Of a stretch of 50,334 nucleotides of DNA, positions 34,908 through 43,959 are shown one piece after another. A program made the translations under genes and the position numbers. The notes under the pieces are model-generated. The model ran no database searches. It saw only the letters and a program-made list of their open reading frames with translations, and had not been told where the DNA came from. Source of the DNA: Paludibacteraceae bacterium (GTDB taxonomy: Bacteria; Bacteroidota; Bacteroidia; Bacteroidales; Paludibacteraceae); NCBI GenBank assembly GCA_024399615.1, contig JAKSNQ010000006.1, forward strand, positions 1 to 50,334, given 5' to 3'. Each line of letters starts with the position of its first letter. Within the stretch, counting starts at the first letter, position 1.

Positions 34908-36874
34908 AAAAAATATCGTTCATATTATTGTTCTTGTTGGTCCATGGTGTATATCTTTGGGCTGTTGAGTCGTTATTTGACGACTCATTTCGTTTTGCGC
35001 AACTTACCGATTTGCATGTGTCTCGTAGCAATAATAGTGCGCTGGAGGACGTGCGTCGCAGCATTGATGATATCAATCAATGGAATCAGGCGCATACTGG
35101 CAAAGAGGCAATCGATTTTGTCATCGTGACCGGAGATATTACGGAGGCTGGTGATAGGCATTGCATGCAACTGGCAAAAAACGAGTTTGATCGTTTGACG
35201 ATACCATATTTCGTCGTGAGTGGCAACCACGAAACCACATGGTCTGAGTCAGGTTGCACCGATTTTGCACGCGTCTTTGGTGCAGATCGTTTTTCGGTTT
35301 TCCACAAAGGTGTCTTTTTCGTGGGCTTCAATTCTGGACCGGTTCTCAAGATGGCCGATGGGCATGTGGCTCCTCAAGACTTGACTTGGGCTCGGCAGCA
35401 GATCGACTCGATTATTGCTGTACATGGACCAAAGACACCTGTCATTGCTGTTACTCATTATCCGCTGCAGACTGGTGATGTGGACAACTGGTATGACGTC
35501 ACTTCTCTGCTTAGATCCTATAATACTCAATGTATCATAGGTGGTCATTATCACCGTAATCTGCTTTTTTCTGCCGATGGTATTCCTGATGTGTTGTGCC
35601 GTTCAAACTTGCGTGGACAGGCTGATATCAATGGATATACGTTCATTTCTTTAGAGAATACCGACGATAATACTACGCTTTGTTTTGCTGAAAAAACGCC
35701 TGGCCTGGATACGACCCGTGTTTGGATGGAGTTGCCGATGGGAGATGGACCCCTGTTGTGGGGAGACAGAATCGCTACTCCTTCATATGATGTCAATTTG
35801 GAAAACCCTCAGGTAAAAGAGGTCTGGCGTGTGAATATAGGAGTAGGTATCTATAGTGCTCCTGCTGTTAGCGGTTACGATGGACGTTGTGAAAAGTCGG
35901 CTCGCGTCTATATAGGCGATGATTTGGGTGTGATGCATTGTTTTCGCCTGAGCGATGGTAAGTTGCTGTGGCAACAGCATGTCGGTAGTCGTATCAACTC
36001 TACACCCGTTGTAGCAGATGGCATCGTCGTTTTTGGCTCTACTGCCGGCGAGATTGTTGCCTTACGTGAGAATGATGGCTCTTTTGTGTGGCGAGTGCAG
36101 ACTGGTCATGGTGCTGTCATGGGCTGCCCGATTCTGACCACTATTTCTGGAAAGCAGTCCGTTTTGATAGGTGGTAATCATCATTTCTATGCATTGGAGT
36201 TGGCTACCGGTGCTGCTATTTGGACGACTGAGATTGCTGGATATTGTGTCTCGCGCCCATGCATATATGATAATAAGGTGTATTTTGGCGCTTGGGGATG
36301 CTATTTTTATGCGTTGAACGTACAAGATGGTTCACTCGTTTGGAAATGGTTCAATGGCTCCTCCAATGATAAATTCTCGCCGGCTGCCGTTTGGCCTGTG
36401 GCGGCCAACGAGAAAATATTCATTGTGGCTCCTGACCGCGTCTTTACTTGCCTGAATGCCCAAACGGGTGATGTGATCTATCGTACCAAGGAACATATGG
36501 TGCGTGAAAATATAGGTATCTCTGCTGATGGACAGGTTGTTTATTCGCGTTGTATGCGAGATTCGGTACAGGCTATGTCTGCTCTTTCCGACCAGCCTCA
36601 CACGCTTTGGAAGGTTTCGGCTGAGTATGGCTATGATCATGATCCGTCCATGATGCTTACTTCTGGCAATACATTGGTTTTCGGTACCAAAAATGGTCTC
36701 ATGCATGGAGTAAGGGCAAACGATGGCAAATTGTTGTGGCGACATAAGATTGGCAATTGTGTGGTAAATACGGTATGCCCGTTGCCTGTCAATATTAATG
36801 GAAAAAATGCCAACTCTTCAGCATGTGTTGTGACGTCTTCTGATGGGGCGGTTGTTTATCTACGAGCTAAATAG
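34904..36874 (+). CDS. Exported metallophosphoesterase fused to a PQQ-type beta-propeller
   Basis: 656 residues. A signal peptide-like start (ISFILLFLLVHGVYLWA) precedes a calcineurin-type phosphoesterase domain (about 30-265) with all metal motifs: QLTDLHVS (Asp36, His38), VTGDITEAGD, SGNHET, AVTHYP and GGHYHR. Residues ~300-656 have repeated Trp-motif strands (GKLLWQQHVGS, GSFVWRVQTG, GSLVWKWFNG, GKLLWRHKIG), giving a seven- or eight-blade PQQ-like propeller. It should act in the periplasm or on the surface on a phosphoester; the substrate is unknown. It overlaps dnaX by 4 bases and is followed 11 bases later by a tyrosine autokinase. Confidence 0.88.
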   Translation: MKKISFILLFLLVHGVYLWAVESLFDDSFRFAQLTDLHVSRSNNSALEDVRRSIDDINQWNQAHTGKEAIDFVIVTGDITEAGDRHCMQLAKNEFDRLTIPYFVVSGNHETTWSESGCTDFARVFGADRFSVFHKGVFFVGFNSGPVLKMADGHVAPQDLTWARQQIDSIIAVHGPKTPVIAVTHYPLQTGDVDNWYDVTSLLRSYNTQCIIGGHYHRNLLFSADGIPDVLCRSNLRGQADINGYTFISLENTDDNTTLCFAEKTPGLDTTRVWMELPMGDGPLLWGDRIATPSYDVNLENPQVKEVWRVNIGVGIYSAPAVSGYDGRCEKSARVYIGDDLGVMHCFRLSDGKLLWQQHVGSRINSTPVVADGIVVFGSTAGEIVALRENDGSFVWRVQTGHGAVMGCPILTTISGKQSVLIGGNHHFYALELATGAAIWTTEIAGYCVSRPCIYDNKVYFGAWGCYFYALNVQDGSLVWKWFNGSSNDKFSPAAVWPVAANEKIFIVAPDRVFTCLNAQTGDVIYRTKEHMVRENIGISADGQVVYSRCMRDSVQAMSALSDQPHTLWKVSAEYGYDHDPSMMLTSGNTLVFGTKNGLMHGVRANDGKLLWRHKIGNCVVNTVCPLPVNINGKNANSSACVVTSSDGAVVYLRAK

Positions 36875-36885
36875 ATTTCTTTGTA

Positions 36886-39321
36886 ATGGAATATAATGAC
36901 GCTAACTCTTCTTGGCAACAACAGGATAGCAAGATTAAATATCAGGAAATACTGCAGGTAGCCTGGCATTTACGTTGGTGGATGATTGCGATGGCGTTGC
37001 TGGCGCTATGCATCGCCTTTGTATATGTGCGTTTTCAGACCCCGGTATATCAGCGTTCGACATGGGTGATGTTGAATACCAACGATGGATCCAATACCGA
37101 TATGCAACTGCTTGCTGAATTTACGGGGCGCTCTCGTTCCAAGAATATCGATGACGAGTTGTTCATCTTGCGTTCGCCATCGATGATGGCAAAAACCATC
37201 GAAAACTTAGGCTTGAATACGCGCTATTTCTATTACCAAATACCCGTTGGGGACCGACTGAACTGGGGACGTAAACTTTTGGCACGCAAGGCGGTGGAGT
37301 TCTATGGGGAAGAATGCCCTCTTCGGATGGATTTGGATATCGACTCGGCCGTTCAAAAGAAGCTGATGTGGATGTCTGTTCGATTTGAGGATATTGAGAA
37401 CAAAGCCTATAAGATTGAGTCTGTTATCTTGAATGGTAAACCGGTGAAGGCGCTTGATGGCCGCCAATTTGCTTATGGTCAACCTATTGCATTACCGGGT
37501 GTCGATGTGTTTATTTCGGCTACCGATTCCTTACGTTCCGGGGCCAGTTATATGTGCCAATGGGCAACACCATATCTGACGGCCGGCGGGTTTGTACGTC
37601 GTCTTACTGCGGAACGGCAGGGCAAGCAGATGGATAAACGTAACGTGGCGATTCTGACGTTTGTGGACGCTATTCCTCAACGTGCTGAAGATGTGCTTAA
37701 TACGCTCATTTATACCACCAATCTTGAGGCGAAGAACTACAAGAATCGTGGTACCATCAATACCATCGAGTTTATTGATCTGCGTATCAATGCCTTGGAT
37801 GCCGAATTGCATGGTGCCGAAGATAAATACCGACAATATCAGGCGGCTAATTCGGTGGTGGACCTCAAATCACAAGGCTCCTTGGCGGTTACCAAAGATA
37901 TGGAGTATCGCAGTCGATTGGACGAAGTGAGAATGCAAATGCGTATTTTTGAGATGGTGGCGGGGGAAATCAGTCATCAGGCCGAGGGAGTCTTCCAGGT
38001 GCTACCTTCCAATTTAGGTTTGACCGACCCGTCTTTGTCGTCGCTTATTTCCAAATATAACCAGCTTATTGCGGAACGTAATCGACTGATTACCAACTCT
38101 TCTGAGACCAATCCGCGCGTTGTGTTGGTCAATTCTGAATTGTCGGACAGCAAACGATCTATCTTGACATCTATCGAGAACCTTCAGCGGGTGTACGGCA
38201 TACGTGAACGAGAATTGGTGAAGACAATTTCCTCCTCCAAGGCTGATCTGGTAGGCTTGCCTCAAAAGCAGTTCGAGGTGCAGCAACTCTCGCGTGAGAT
38301 TGAAATCATCGAACCTCTTTATCTCCATCTTCAGAAAAAACGCGAGGAGGCAAATATTGCCATGTATGCCGAAAATGACAATTTCCGTGTGATTGAGACG
38401 GCTTTTGGTGCATTTCGTCCGATTAGCCCTAAGAAGCTTCGCATCTATTCGATTGCCATGCTTGTGGGACTGCTTCTGCCGATGGCGGTGTTCTATCTTA
38501 AACTATATCTACGCAACAAAGTGGAGACCAAGAAGGATATTACCGATCGGTTGCCGGATGTTACGGTCTTGGGAACGATGCCACATGGCGACCCAAATAA
38601 TCCGTTGGTTATGCTCAAAGGACACGATGCCACATCCGAGGCCTTCCGTATGTTGCGATCCAATGTGCATTACCTGAAGGATGTAAAGATGATTCAGGTT
38701 ACCTCTTCCACTCCCGGCGAAGGCAAATCGTTCATTGCCTCCAATCTGGCACTCAGTTTGGCGCATATGCAGAAGAAGGTGCTCCTCATGGGATGGGATT
38801 TGCGTAAACCGTCTTTGCCTAAGTTTTTCCCCGAGGTGCCACTTGACAAAGATCATTCTATTGTTAGTTATCTGATTGGCGCTGTGGACAAACCGGAAGA
38901 CATCGTTTTGGCAAGCAAACGAGACGAGCACTTGTTTTTGGCTTATTCGGGTATTATCCCTCCTAACCCGACCGAGATTATCTCACAAGCTCAGGTGGGA
39001 GATTTGTTGGCCTGGGCGCGCGATAATTTCGATTACATCGTTTTGGATTCTACTCCATTTTTACCCGTACCGGACTCGTTCCTGCTAAATGCATATACCG
39101 ATATCACGTTGTACGTCGTTCGCTCTGGTGTTACCGAGTTGAACATGCTCAATGCTATCAACGAAGTGATGCATAACAAAGAGAATCCGATGCATCGTCC
39201 ATACCTGATTCTCAATGACTTTGATTTCGAATCGAAGCAGGTGGGCTATGGTTATGGCTACGGTTACGGTTATGGCTACGGCTATGGTTATGGTTACGAG
39301 ACCGAAAAAAAGAAGAAATAG
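36886..39321 (+). CDS. Wzc-like polysaccharide tyrosine autokinase (BY-kinase) with Gly-Tyr tail
   Basis: 811 residues. Wzz-type chain-length domain with an N-terminal helix (WWMIAMALLALCIAFVYV, about 30-47), a periplasmic coiled region (about 280-480), a second helix (IYSIAMLVGLLLPMAVFYL, about 525-543) and a cytoplasmic P-loop kinase: Walker A (SSTPGEGKS, about 605), Walker A' (VLLMGWDLRKP) and Walker B (DYIVLDSTPF). In Walker A' the first Asp of the usual LIDADLR is Gly; similar variants occur in Bacteroidota. The tail is nine consecutive Gly-Tyr pairs then ETEKKKK, the likely autophosphorylated cluster. It would control capsule or EPS length, yet no Wza export or glycosyltransferase gene adjoins. 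Confidence 0.9.
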   Translation: MEYNDANSSWQQQDSKIKYQEILQVAWHLRWWMIAMALLALCIAFVYVRFQTPVYQRSTWVMLNTNDGSNTDMQLLAEFTGRSRSKNIDDELFILRSPSMMAKTIENLGLNTRYFYYQIPVGDRLNWGRKLLARKAVEFYGEECPLRMDLDIDSAVQKKLMWMSVRFEDIENKAYKIESVILNGKPVKALDGRQFAYGQPIALPGVDVFISATDSLRSGASYMCQWATPYLTAGGFVRRLTAERQGKQMDKRNVAILTFVDAIPQRAEDVLNTLIYTTNLEAKNYKNRGTINTIEFIDLRINALDAELHGAEDKYRQYQAANSVVDLKSQGSLAVTKDMEYRSRLDEVRMQMRIFEMVAGEISHQAEGVFQVLPSNLGLTDPSLSSLISKYNQLIAERNRLITNSSETNPRVVLVNSELSDSKRSILTSIENLQRVYGIRERELVKTISSSKADLVGLPQKQFEVQQLSREIEIIEPLYLHLQKKREEANIAMYAENDNFRVIETAFGAFRPISPKKLRIYSIAMLVGLLLPMAVFYLKLYLRNKVETKKDITDRLPDVTVLGTMPHGDPNNPLVMLKGHDATSEAFRMLRSNVHYLKDVKMIQVTSSTPGEGKSFIASNLALSLAHMQKKVLLMGWDLRKPSLPKFFPEVPLDKDHSIVSYLIGAVDKPEDIVLASKRDEHLFLAYSGIIPPNPTEIISQAQVGDLLAWARDNFDYIVLDSTPFLPVPDSFLLNAYTDITLYVVRSGVTELNMLNAINEVMHNKENPMHRPYLILNDFDFESKQVGYGYGYGYGYGYGYGYGYETEKKKK
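39244..39297. repeat. (Gly-Tyr)9 coding repeat
   Basis: Nine tandem hexamers of the type GGY-TAY encode nine Gly-Tyr pairs at the kinase C-terminus. Third positions vary (GGC/GGT, TAT/TAC), so the repeat is held at the protein level. Whole-unit changes stay in frame. Confidence 0.92.
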
Positions 39322-39375
39322 CCGTGAGGAGATGGCTCATCTGAGACATCCGTTATAATTTGCAATAATTGATTT

Positions 39376-41172
39376 ATGCCCACAGTATTAAAATCAGATT
39401 TTCTGCCTACTACCAAGAAGGAGATGGAGGTACTCGGTTGGGAAGATGCTGATATTATTATCTTCTCAGGCGATGCCTATGTTGACCATCCTTCTTTTGG
39501 TATGGCCGTTATTGGCCGTACACTTGAAGCTGCTGGCTATCGTGTGGCTATTGTGCCACAACCGGATTGGCATGGCGATTATCGCGATTTTCGAAAACTG
39601 GGCAGGCCGCGACTCTTCTTTGCTATCACAGCCGGCTCTATGGATTCCATGGTCAATCACTATACTGCCAATCGTCGCAGACGTTCCGACGATGCGTATA
39701 CGCCGGATGGCAGACCGGGGATGCGGCCTGATTATTGTACGACGGTCTATTCCCGCATTCTTAAGCAACTCTTCCCTGATGTTCCTGTGGTCATCGGTGG
39801 GGTAGAGGCTTCTATGCGTCGATTGTGCCACTACGATTATTGGCAAGACAAGCTCTTACCATCTGTTTTGTGTGACTCGCAGGCCGATGTGCTGGTATAT
39901 GGTATGGCCGAAAAAGCGATGGTGCAATTGGCACAGCGAGCGCAGAAGGGTGAGTCGTTGCTCGGGGTACTACAGACGGCCTATATCGTTTCTCGGAACG
40001 AGGTCGATGCTCTGCTACCGGACTCGCTCATGCTGCATTCTTTTGAGGAATGTCTCAAGAGTAAACGGGCATATGCTGAGAATTTCCGTCAGATAGAGCG
40101 TAATTGCAACACGATTCATGGTGTGCGTCTGATTGAACCTGTTGCCAACAGAGCGGTTGTGGTCGAACCGATGAATATGCCGATGACGACTCAGGAGATT
40201 GATGCTTCGTTTGATCTGCCATACATGCGACTGCCGCATCCCAAGTACAAGGGAAAGACTATCCCGGCTTACGAGATGATCAAGTTTTCGGTCAATATGC
40301 ATCGTGGTTGCTTTGGTGGATGTGCGTTTTGTACCATCTCGGCTCATCAGGGGAAACAGGTGGTCTCGCGTTCAAAGCAGTCGATCCTCAGCGAAATACG
40401 ACAGATTACGAAAATGCCTGATTTCAAGGGCTATTTGTCCGACCTCGGTGGACCATCTGCGAATATGTATCAGATGCATGGCAAGGACATGACGTTATGT
40501 GAGAAATGTCATCGCCCTACATGCCTGCAGCCGAAAATTTGTCCGAACCTCAATCAGGATTTTGCCCCATTGCTTGACATCTATCGTGCCGTGGATGCCA
40601 TGCCGGGAATAAAAAAATCGTTCATCGGATCGGGGATTCGTTATGATCTGATGTCTGAGGACTATGGTCGCGAGGTGATTTTGCATCACGTCTCCGGCCG
40701 TCTCAAGGTGGCACCCGAACATACGCAGCCACATGTCCTGACCATCATGCGTAAACCGTCGTTCGATCATTTTGAGAAATTCCGAGATTTCTTTATGGAG
40801 GTGAATCGGGAGGCTGGAATCAATCAGCAGATTATTCCCTATTTCATCTCTTCCCATCCCGGATGTACGGTTGAGGATATGGCAGAATTGGCGGTGAAAA
40901 CCAAACAGATGAATTTCCAACTGGAGCAGGTACAGGATTTTACGCCTACTCCCATGACTCTGGCGACTACTATGTACTATACCGGCTTGCATCCTGACAC
41001 GATGCAACCTGTCTTTGTGGCACGAACTAAAGAGGATAAATTGCGACAACGACAGTTCTTTTTCTGGTACAAACCCGAGGAGCAGGAAGGCATACGGCGA
41101 ACACTTATGTCCATTCACAGACCAGATTTGGTACAGAAATTGCTGAGAAAAAATAAAGGGAAAAATTTTTAG
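39376..41172 (+). CDS. YgiQ family radical SAM protein
   Basis: 598 residues, within the usual YgiQ range. The N-terminal part (DFLPTTKKEMEVLGWEDADIIIFSGDAYVDHPSFGMAVI) and the radical SAM cluster site NMHRGCFGGCAFCTISAHQGK (CxxxCxxC) are diagnostic of the family. The reaction it performs is not established to my knowledge. Further Cys in CEKCHRPTCLQPKICPN could bind a second cluster. Ends in the family tail (RQRQFFFWYKPEEQEGIRRTL). Lies 54 bases after the kinase gene, with no clear promoter between. Confidence 0.92.
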   Translation: MPTVLKSDFLPTTKKEMEVLGWEDADIIIFSGDAYVDHPSFGMAVIGRTLEAAGYRVAIVPQPDWHGDYRDFRKLGRPRLFFAITAGSMDSMVNHYTANRRRRSDDAYTPDGRPGMRPDYCTTVYSRILKQLFPDVPVVIGGVEASMRRLCHYDYWQDKLLPSVLCDSQADVLVYGMAEKAMVQLAQRAQKGESLLGVLQTAYIVSRNEVDALLPDSLMLHSFEECLKSKRAYAENFRQIERNCNTIHGVRLIEPVANRAVVVEPMNMPMTTQEIDASFDLPYMRLPHPKYKGKTIPAYEMIKFSVNMHRGCFGGCAFCTISAHQGKQVVSRSKQSILSEIRQITKMPDFKGYLSDLGGPSANMYQMHGKDMTLCEKCHRPTCLQPKICPNLNQDFAPLLDIYRAVDAMPGIKKSFIGSGIRYDLMSEDYGREVILHHVSGRLKVAPEHTQPHVLTIMRKPSFDHFEKFRDFFMEVNREAGINQQIIPYFISSHPGCTVEDMAELAVKTKQMNFQLEQVQDFTPTPMTLATTMYYTGLHPDTMQPVFVARTKEDKLRQRQFFFWYKPEEQEGIRRTLMSIHRPDLVQKLLRKNKGKNF

Positions 41173-41220
41173 AATACTCCTGAAGGGTTGTTCTGAATAT
41201 TTCCGTAATTATAGACGATA

Positions 41221-42186
41221 ATGAAGAAAAAATACCATTTTAATCCATCCACTCTTTCGTTTGACGAAGCCAAAACAACGGGTAAAGAGATTTTGCAGCG
41301 CATCACGTGGCCGCTTGTCATCGGTTTCCTGATTGGCATTGGCTTGTTCTTTGTCTTTGTCACACTTTTTCCTTCTCCACGTGAGATAGTGGTACAGAAA
41401 CGATACGAGGCGCTTCAGGCTGAGAATGCTATCTTAAACAGTAAAGTCGATAATATGCAGTTGGTCTTGGCCGATCTCCAGCAACGTGACGACAACCTCT
41501 ATCGCTCGCTCTTGCAGGCTGAGCCTATTCCTTTGTCGGTTCGTCTCGGCTCTGTGCGCCAGTCGTCCTACTACGATTCCATTGCCAAGATGACCGACTC
41601 CAAACTCGGTGCTGACTTGTCCAGAAAAGTGGATGTGCTCGAGAACGAATTGTACGTGCAGGCCAAATCGTATGAGGAAATTATCTCGCTCACCCAGCAG
41701 CAGGATACGCGAATGAAAAATATACCTGCCATTCAGCCTGTGCTTAACAAAGATTTGACTCGTGTCGCTTCGGGCTATGGATGGCGAATTGACCCTGTTT
41801 ATCATACACGTCGTTTCCATGAGGGTATGGACTTTACGGCTCCTACCGGTACCGATGTCTATGCTACGGGTAACGGCAAGGTCGTCTTCGCTGGTTGGAA
41901 ACAGGGCTATGGCAATTGTATCGAGATTGAACATGGTTTTGACTATATGACGCGCTATGCACACTTGCATAAAGTGTTGGTTCTTAAGGGAAAAACGGTT
42001 CATCGTGGTGATGTGATTGGCTTGGTGGGATCTACCGGTAAATCCACTGGACCTCACCTCCATTACGAGGTGCACTACCGCAACAACCCTGTCGATCCGC
42101 GCAATTATTACTTTCAGGATCTTTCGCCTGAAGAGTACGATCGCATGGTGCAATTGTCTAACAATGCCGGTAACATGATGGACTGA
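41221..42186 (+). CDS. M23 family metallopeptidase, membrane-anchored
   Basis: 321 residues. A single helix (PLVIGFLIGIGLFFVFVTLF, about 31-50), a coiled coil (about 57-90) and a LytM/M23 domain (about 180-300): GYGWRIDPV, RRFHEGMDFTAP (zinc HxxxD) and GPHLHYEVHY (HxH). All catalytic residues are present, so it is probably an active peptidoglycan endopeptidase rather than an EnvC-like activator. It faces the periplasm. Smr gene begins 8 bases later. Confidence 0.92.
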   Translation: MKKKYHFNPSTLSFDEAKTTGKEILQRITWPLVIGFLIGIGLFFVFVTLFPSPREIVVQKRYEALQAENAILNSKVDNMQLVLADLQQRDDNLYRSLLQAEPIPLSVRLGSVRQSSYYDSIAKMTDSKLGADLSRKVDVLENELYVQAKSYEEIISLTQQQDTRMKNIPAIQPVLNKDLTRVASGYGWRIDPVYHTRRFHEGMDFTAPTGTDVYATGNGKVVFAGWKQGYGNCIEIEHGFDYMTRYAHLHKVLVLKGKTVHRGDVIGLVGSTGKSTGPHLHYEVHYRNNPVDPRNYYFQDLSPEEYDRMVQLSNNAGNMMD

Positions 42187-42193
42187 TTGGGTT

Positions 42194-42760
42194 ATGCAGA
42201 TAGGTGATACCATACGTTTTCTCAATGCCATAGGTGGCGGAATAGTGCGCCGAATGGATGAAACAAAGCAGATGGCTTGGGTCGAAGATGAGTCCGGATT
42301 TGAGATTCCGACGCCCTATAACCAATGCGTTGTGGTCAACTCGCAAGATGCGGATAACGAGTATCGACAGAGTATCTTGCTGGGACGAAAAGGCCCCTCG
42401 ATGCAACAATTGGCGGCCAAGAATAGTTGTCATTCGGCACCACAACAGGTGGCTAATGGTCACAAAGAAGCAAAAAAGGACGACCAGATGCTGATCGATC
42501 TGCATGCTGAGCAATTGACCTCGCGACGGGACCTGCCGGCTTCTGATATATTGGCCTTGCAGTTGGCTGCTTTTCGTCGAGTCATGATTGCAGAGAAAAG
42601 AAATAAAGGAAAACAGATTATCTTCATTCATGGTAAAGGGGAAGGAGTGCTGCGTGCCGAGTTGGAAAAAATCTTGCGCAAAGAGTTCCAGTCCTGTCGC
42701 TTTCTGGATGCCAATTATCAAAAATTCTCTACCGGTGCTTTACTGGTCATGATTAACTAA
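42194..42760 (+). CDS. Short DUF2027-Smr domain protein
   Basis: 188 residues. The N-terminus (MQIGDTIRFLNAIGGGIVRRMDE, VEDESGFEIPTPYNQCVVV) matches the start of Bacteroidota DUF2027 proteins. The C-terminal ~85 residues are an Smr domain (MLIDLHAEQL, FIHGKGEGVLRAELEKIL). Family members as I remember them are about 340 residues with a middle domain that is missing here; a 30-residue linker takes its place. Smr domains nick or bind nucleic acids (MutS2, SmrB). It sits directly ahead of recR, suggesting a DNA or RNA maintenance role. Confidence 0.82.
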   Translation: MQIGDTIRFLNAIGGGIVRRMDETKQMAWVEDESGFEIPTPYNQCVVVNSQDADNEYRQSILLGRKGPSMQQLAAKNSCHSAPQQVANGHKEAKKDDQMLIDLHAEQLTSRRDLPASDILALQLAAFRRVMIAEKRNKGKQIIFIHGKGEGVLRAELEKILRKEFQSCRFLDANYQKFSTGALLVMIN

Positions 42761-42766
42761 AGGAGA
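42761..42766 (+). promoter_or_regulatory. recR: Shine-Dalgarno site deciding the recR start
   Basis: AGGAGA at 42761-42766 stands 9 bases before the ATG at 42776 and 3 bases before an in-frame TTG at 42770. The spacing favours the ATG. Confidence 0.7.
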
Positions 42767-42775
42767 ACTTTGCCG

Positions 42776-43417
42776 ATGAGTCAGAATTATCCATCAGCCT
42801 TGCTTGAACGCGCTGTTTTGCAGCTCAACTCCCTGCCGGGAGTGGGGAAAAAGACGGCCTTGCGTTATGCCTTGCATCTGCTCAAACAGGACGAGGAAGA
42901 GGCCCAAACGTTTATCGATACATTGGTACAGTTGCGACAGGGAGTACGTTATTGCCGCATGTGTCACAATATTTCTGATACTGAAGTATGTTCTATTTGT
43001 TCTGGCATCAATCGTGATCATCATACTCTTTGTGTGGTTGAGAACGTGCAGGATGTGATGCAAATAGAAAACACGGGCCAGTATTTTGGCCTCTATCATG
43101 TGCTCGGAGGCATCATCTCTCCTATGGATGGGGTCGGACCTAAGGACATCGAGATTGATAGTCTTGTGGCACGCATTCTGCCGGAGCAGATTAGCGAGGT
43201 TATTTTGGCTTTGCCTACGACAATGGAGGGCGATACGACCAATTTTTACATCTTTCGTCGACTTCAGGCGCTGAACTCTACCGGCGATGAACACTCTGCT
43301 ACTCCGTTGAAAATCAGCCAGATTTCGCGTGGAATAGCAGTCGGTGGTGAGATTGAGTGTACCGACGAACTGACGCTCGGACGATCCATTGTCAATCGCA
43401 TTGAGTTTAAGATTTAA
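42776..43417 (+). CDS. recR: Recombination mediator protein RecR
   Basis: 213 residues from ATG 42776. The helix-hairpin-helix (LPGVGKKTALRYALHLL), the Cys4 zinc finger (YCRMCHNISDTEVCSICSG), the Toprim domain (LCVVENVQDVMQIENTG, LPTTMEGDTTNFYI) and the Walker-like end GIAVGGEIECTDELTLGRS are all present. With RecO/RecF it loads RecA on SSB-coated DNA. The final IVNRIEFKI is as in Bacteroidota RecR. Preceded by the Smr gene and followed by a small membrane protein. Confidence 0.96.
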   Translation: MSQNYPSALLERAVLQLNSLPGVGKKTALRYALHLLKQDEEEAQTFIDTLVQLRQGVRYCRMCHNISDTEVCSICSGINRDHHTLCVVENVQDVMQIENTGQYFGLYHVLGGIISPMDGVGPKDIEIDSLVARILPEQISEVILALPTTMEGDTTNFYIFRRLQALNSTGDEHSATPLKISQISRGIAVGGEIECTDELTLGRSIVNRIEFKI

Positions 43418-43453
43418 TGGCATTTTTTTGAACACCCCTATAATGATTTGTAT

Positions 43454-43903
43454 ATGAAAACAAAACTGACTATTGTGTACTATTTGGTATTGATCACATG
43501 TGTGCTCGAAGTTCTATGGTTGGGTTATGGCCAAAAGATGGGCATGACGCAACTGGAGGTCATCAGCCCGCTTACGCAGGCCGGGCAGATATGGCAATAT
43601 CTGGTAATCACCTATATGCTCGTTAGCGTACCGGGGGCTTTGTGGGGATTCAAGCAATGGATGAAAAAGCGAGTTCATCACTTGCCCGAAGGTGAACTGA
43701 AAGAGCAAAACTACCTGCAGGCGGCTGTGCTGCGCATGGTACTCATTGGATTGGGAGCCATTTTGGCAATTGCGGCATTCTACAAATTGGGTGGATATAT
43801 GTCCATGCTTTGGTGTGCTGGCATTTGCCTGGTTGCGATGGTGTTCTGCAAACCTACTGCGGCAAAGATTGCCATCGAAATGGAGGCTGAAGAGGCCGCC
43901 TGA
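43454..43903 (+). CDS. Small four-helix membrane protein, function unknown
   Basis: 149 residues from ATG 43454. Four hydrophobic segments: LVLITCVLEVLWLGYG, YLVITYMLVSVPGALWGF, VLRMVLIGLGAILAIAAFY and MLWCAGICLVAMVFC. A basic loop (KQWMKKRVHHL) separates the second and third. I do not recognise a named family, though small membrane proteins next to recR and a GNAT gene recur in Bacteroidales as I recall. Ends in an acidic tail. Confidence 0.8.
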   Translation: MKTKLTIVYYLVLITCVLEVLWLGYGQKMGMTQLEVISPLTQAGQIWQYLVITYMLVSVPGALWGFKQWMKKRVHHLPEGELKEQNYLQAAVLRMVLIGLGAILAIAAFYKLGGYMSMLWCAGICLVAMVFCKPTAAKIAIEMEAEEAA

Positions 43904-43959
43904 TTAACTCATATTTATTTGGAATGTTCTGATTATTCCCCTTAATTTTTTTTACTCAT

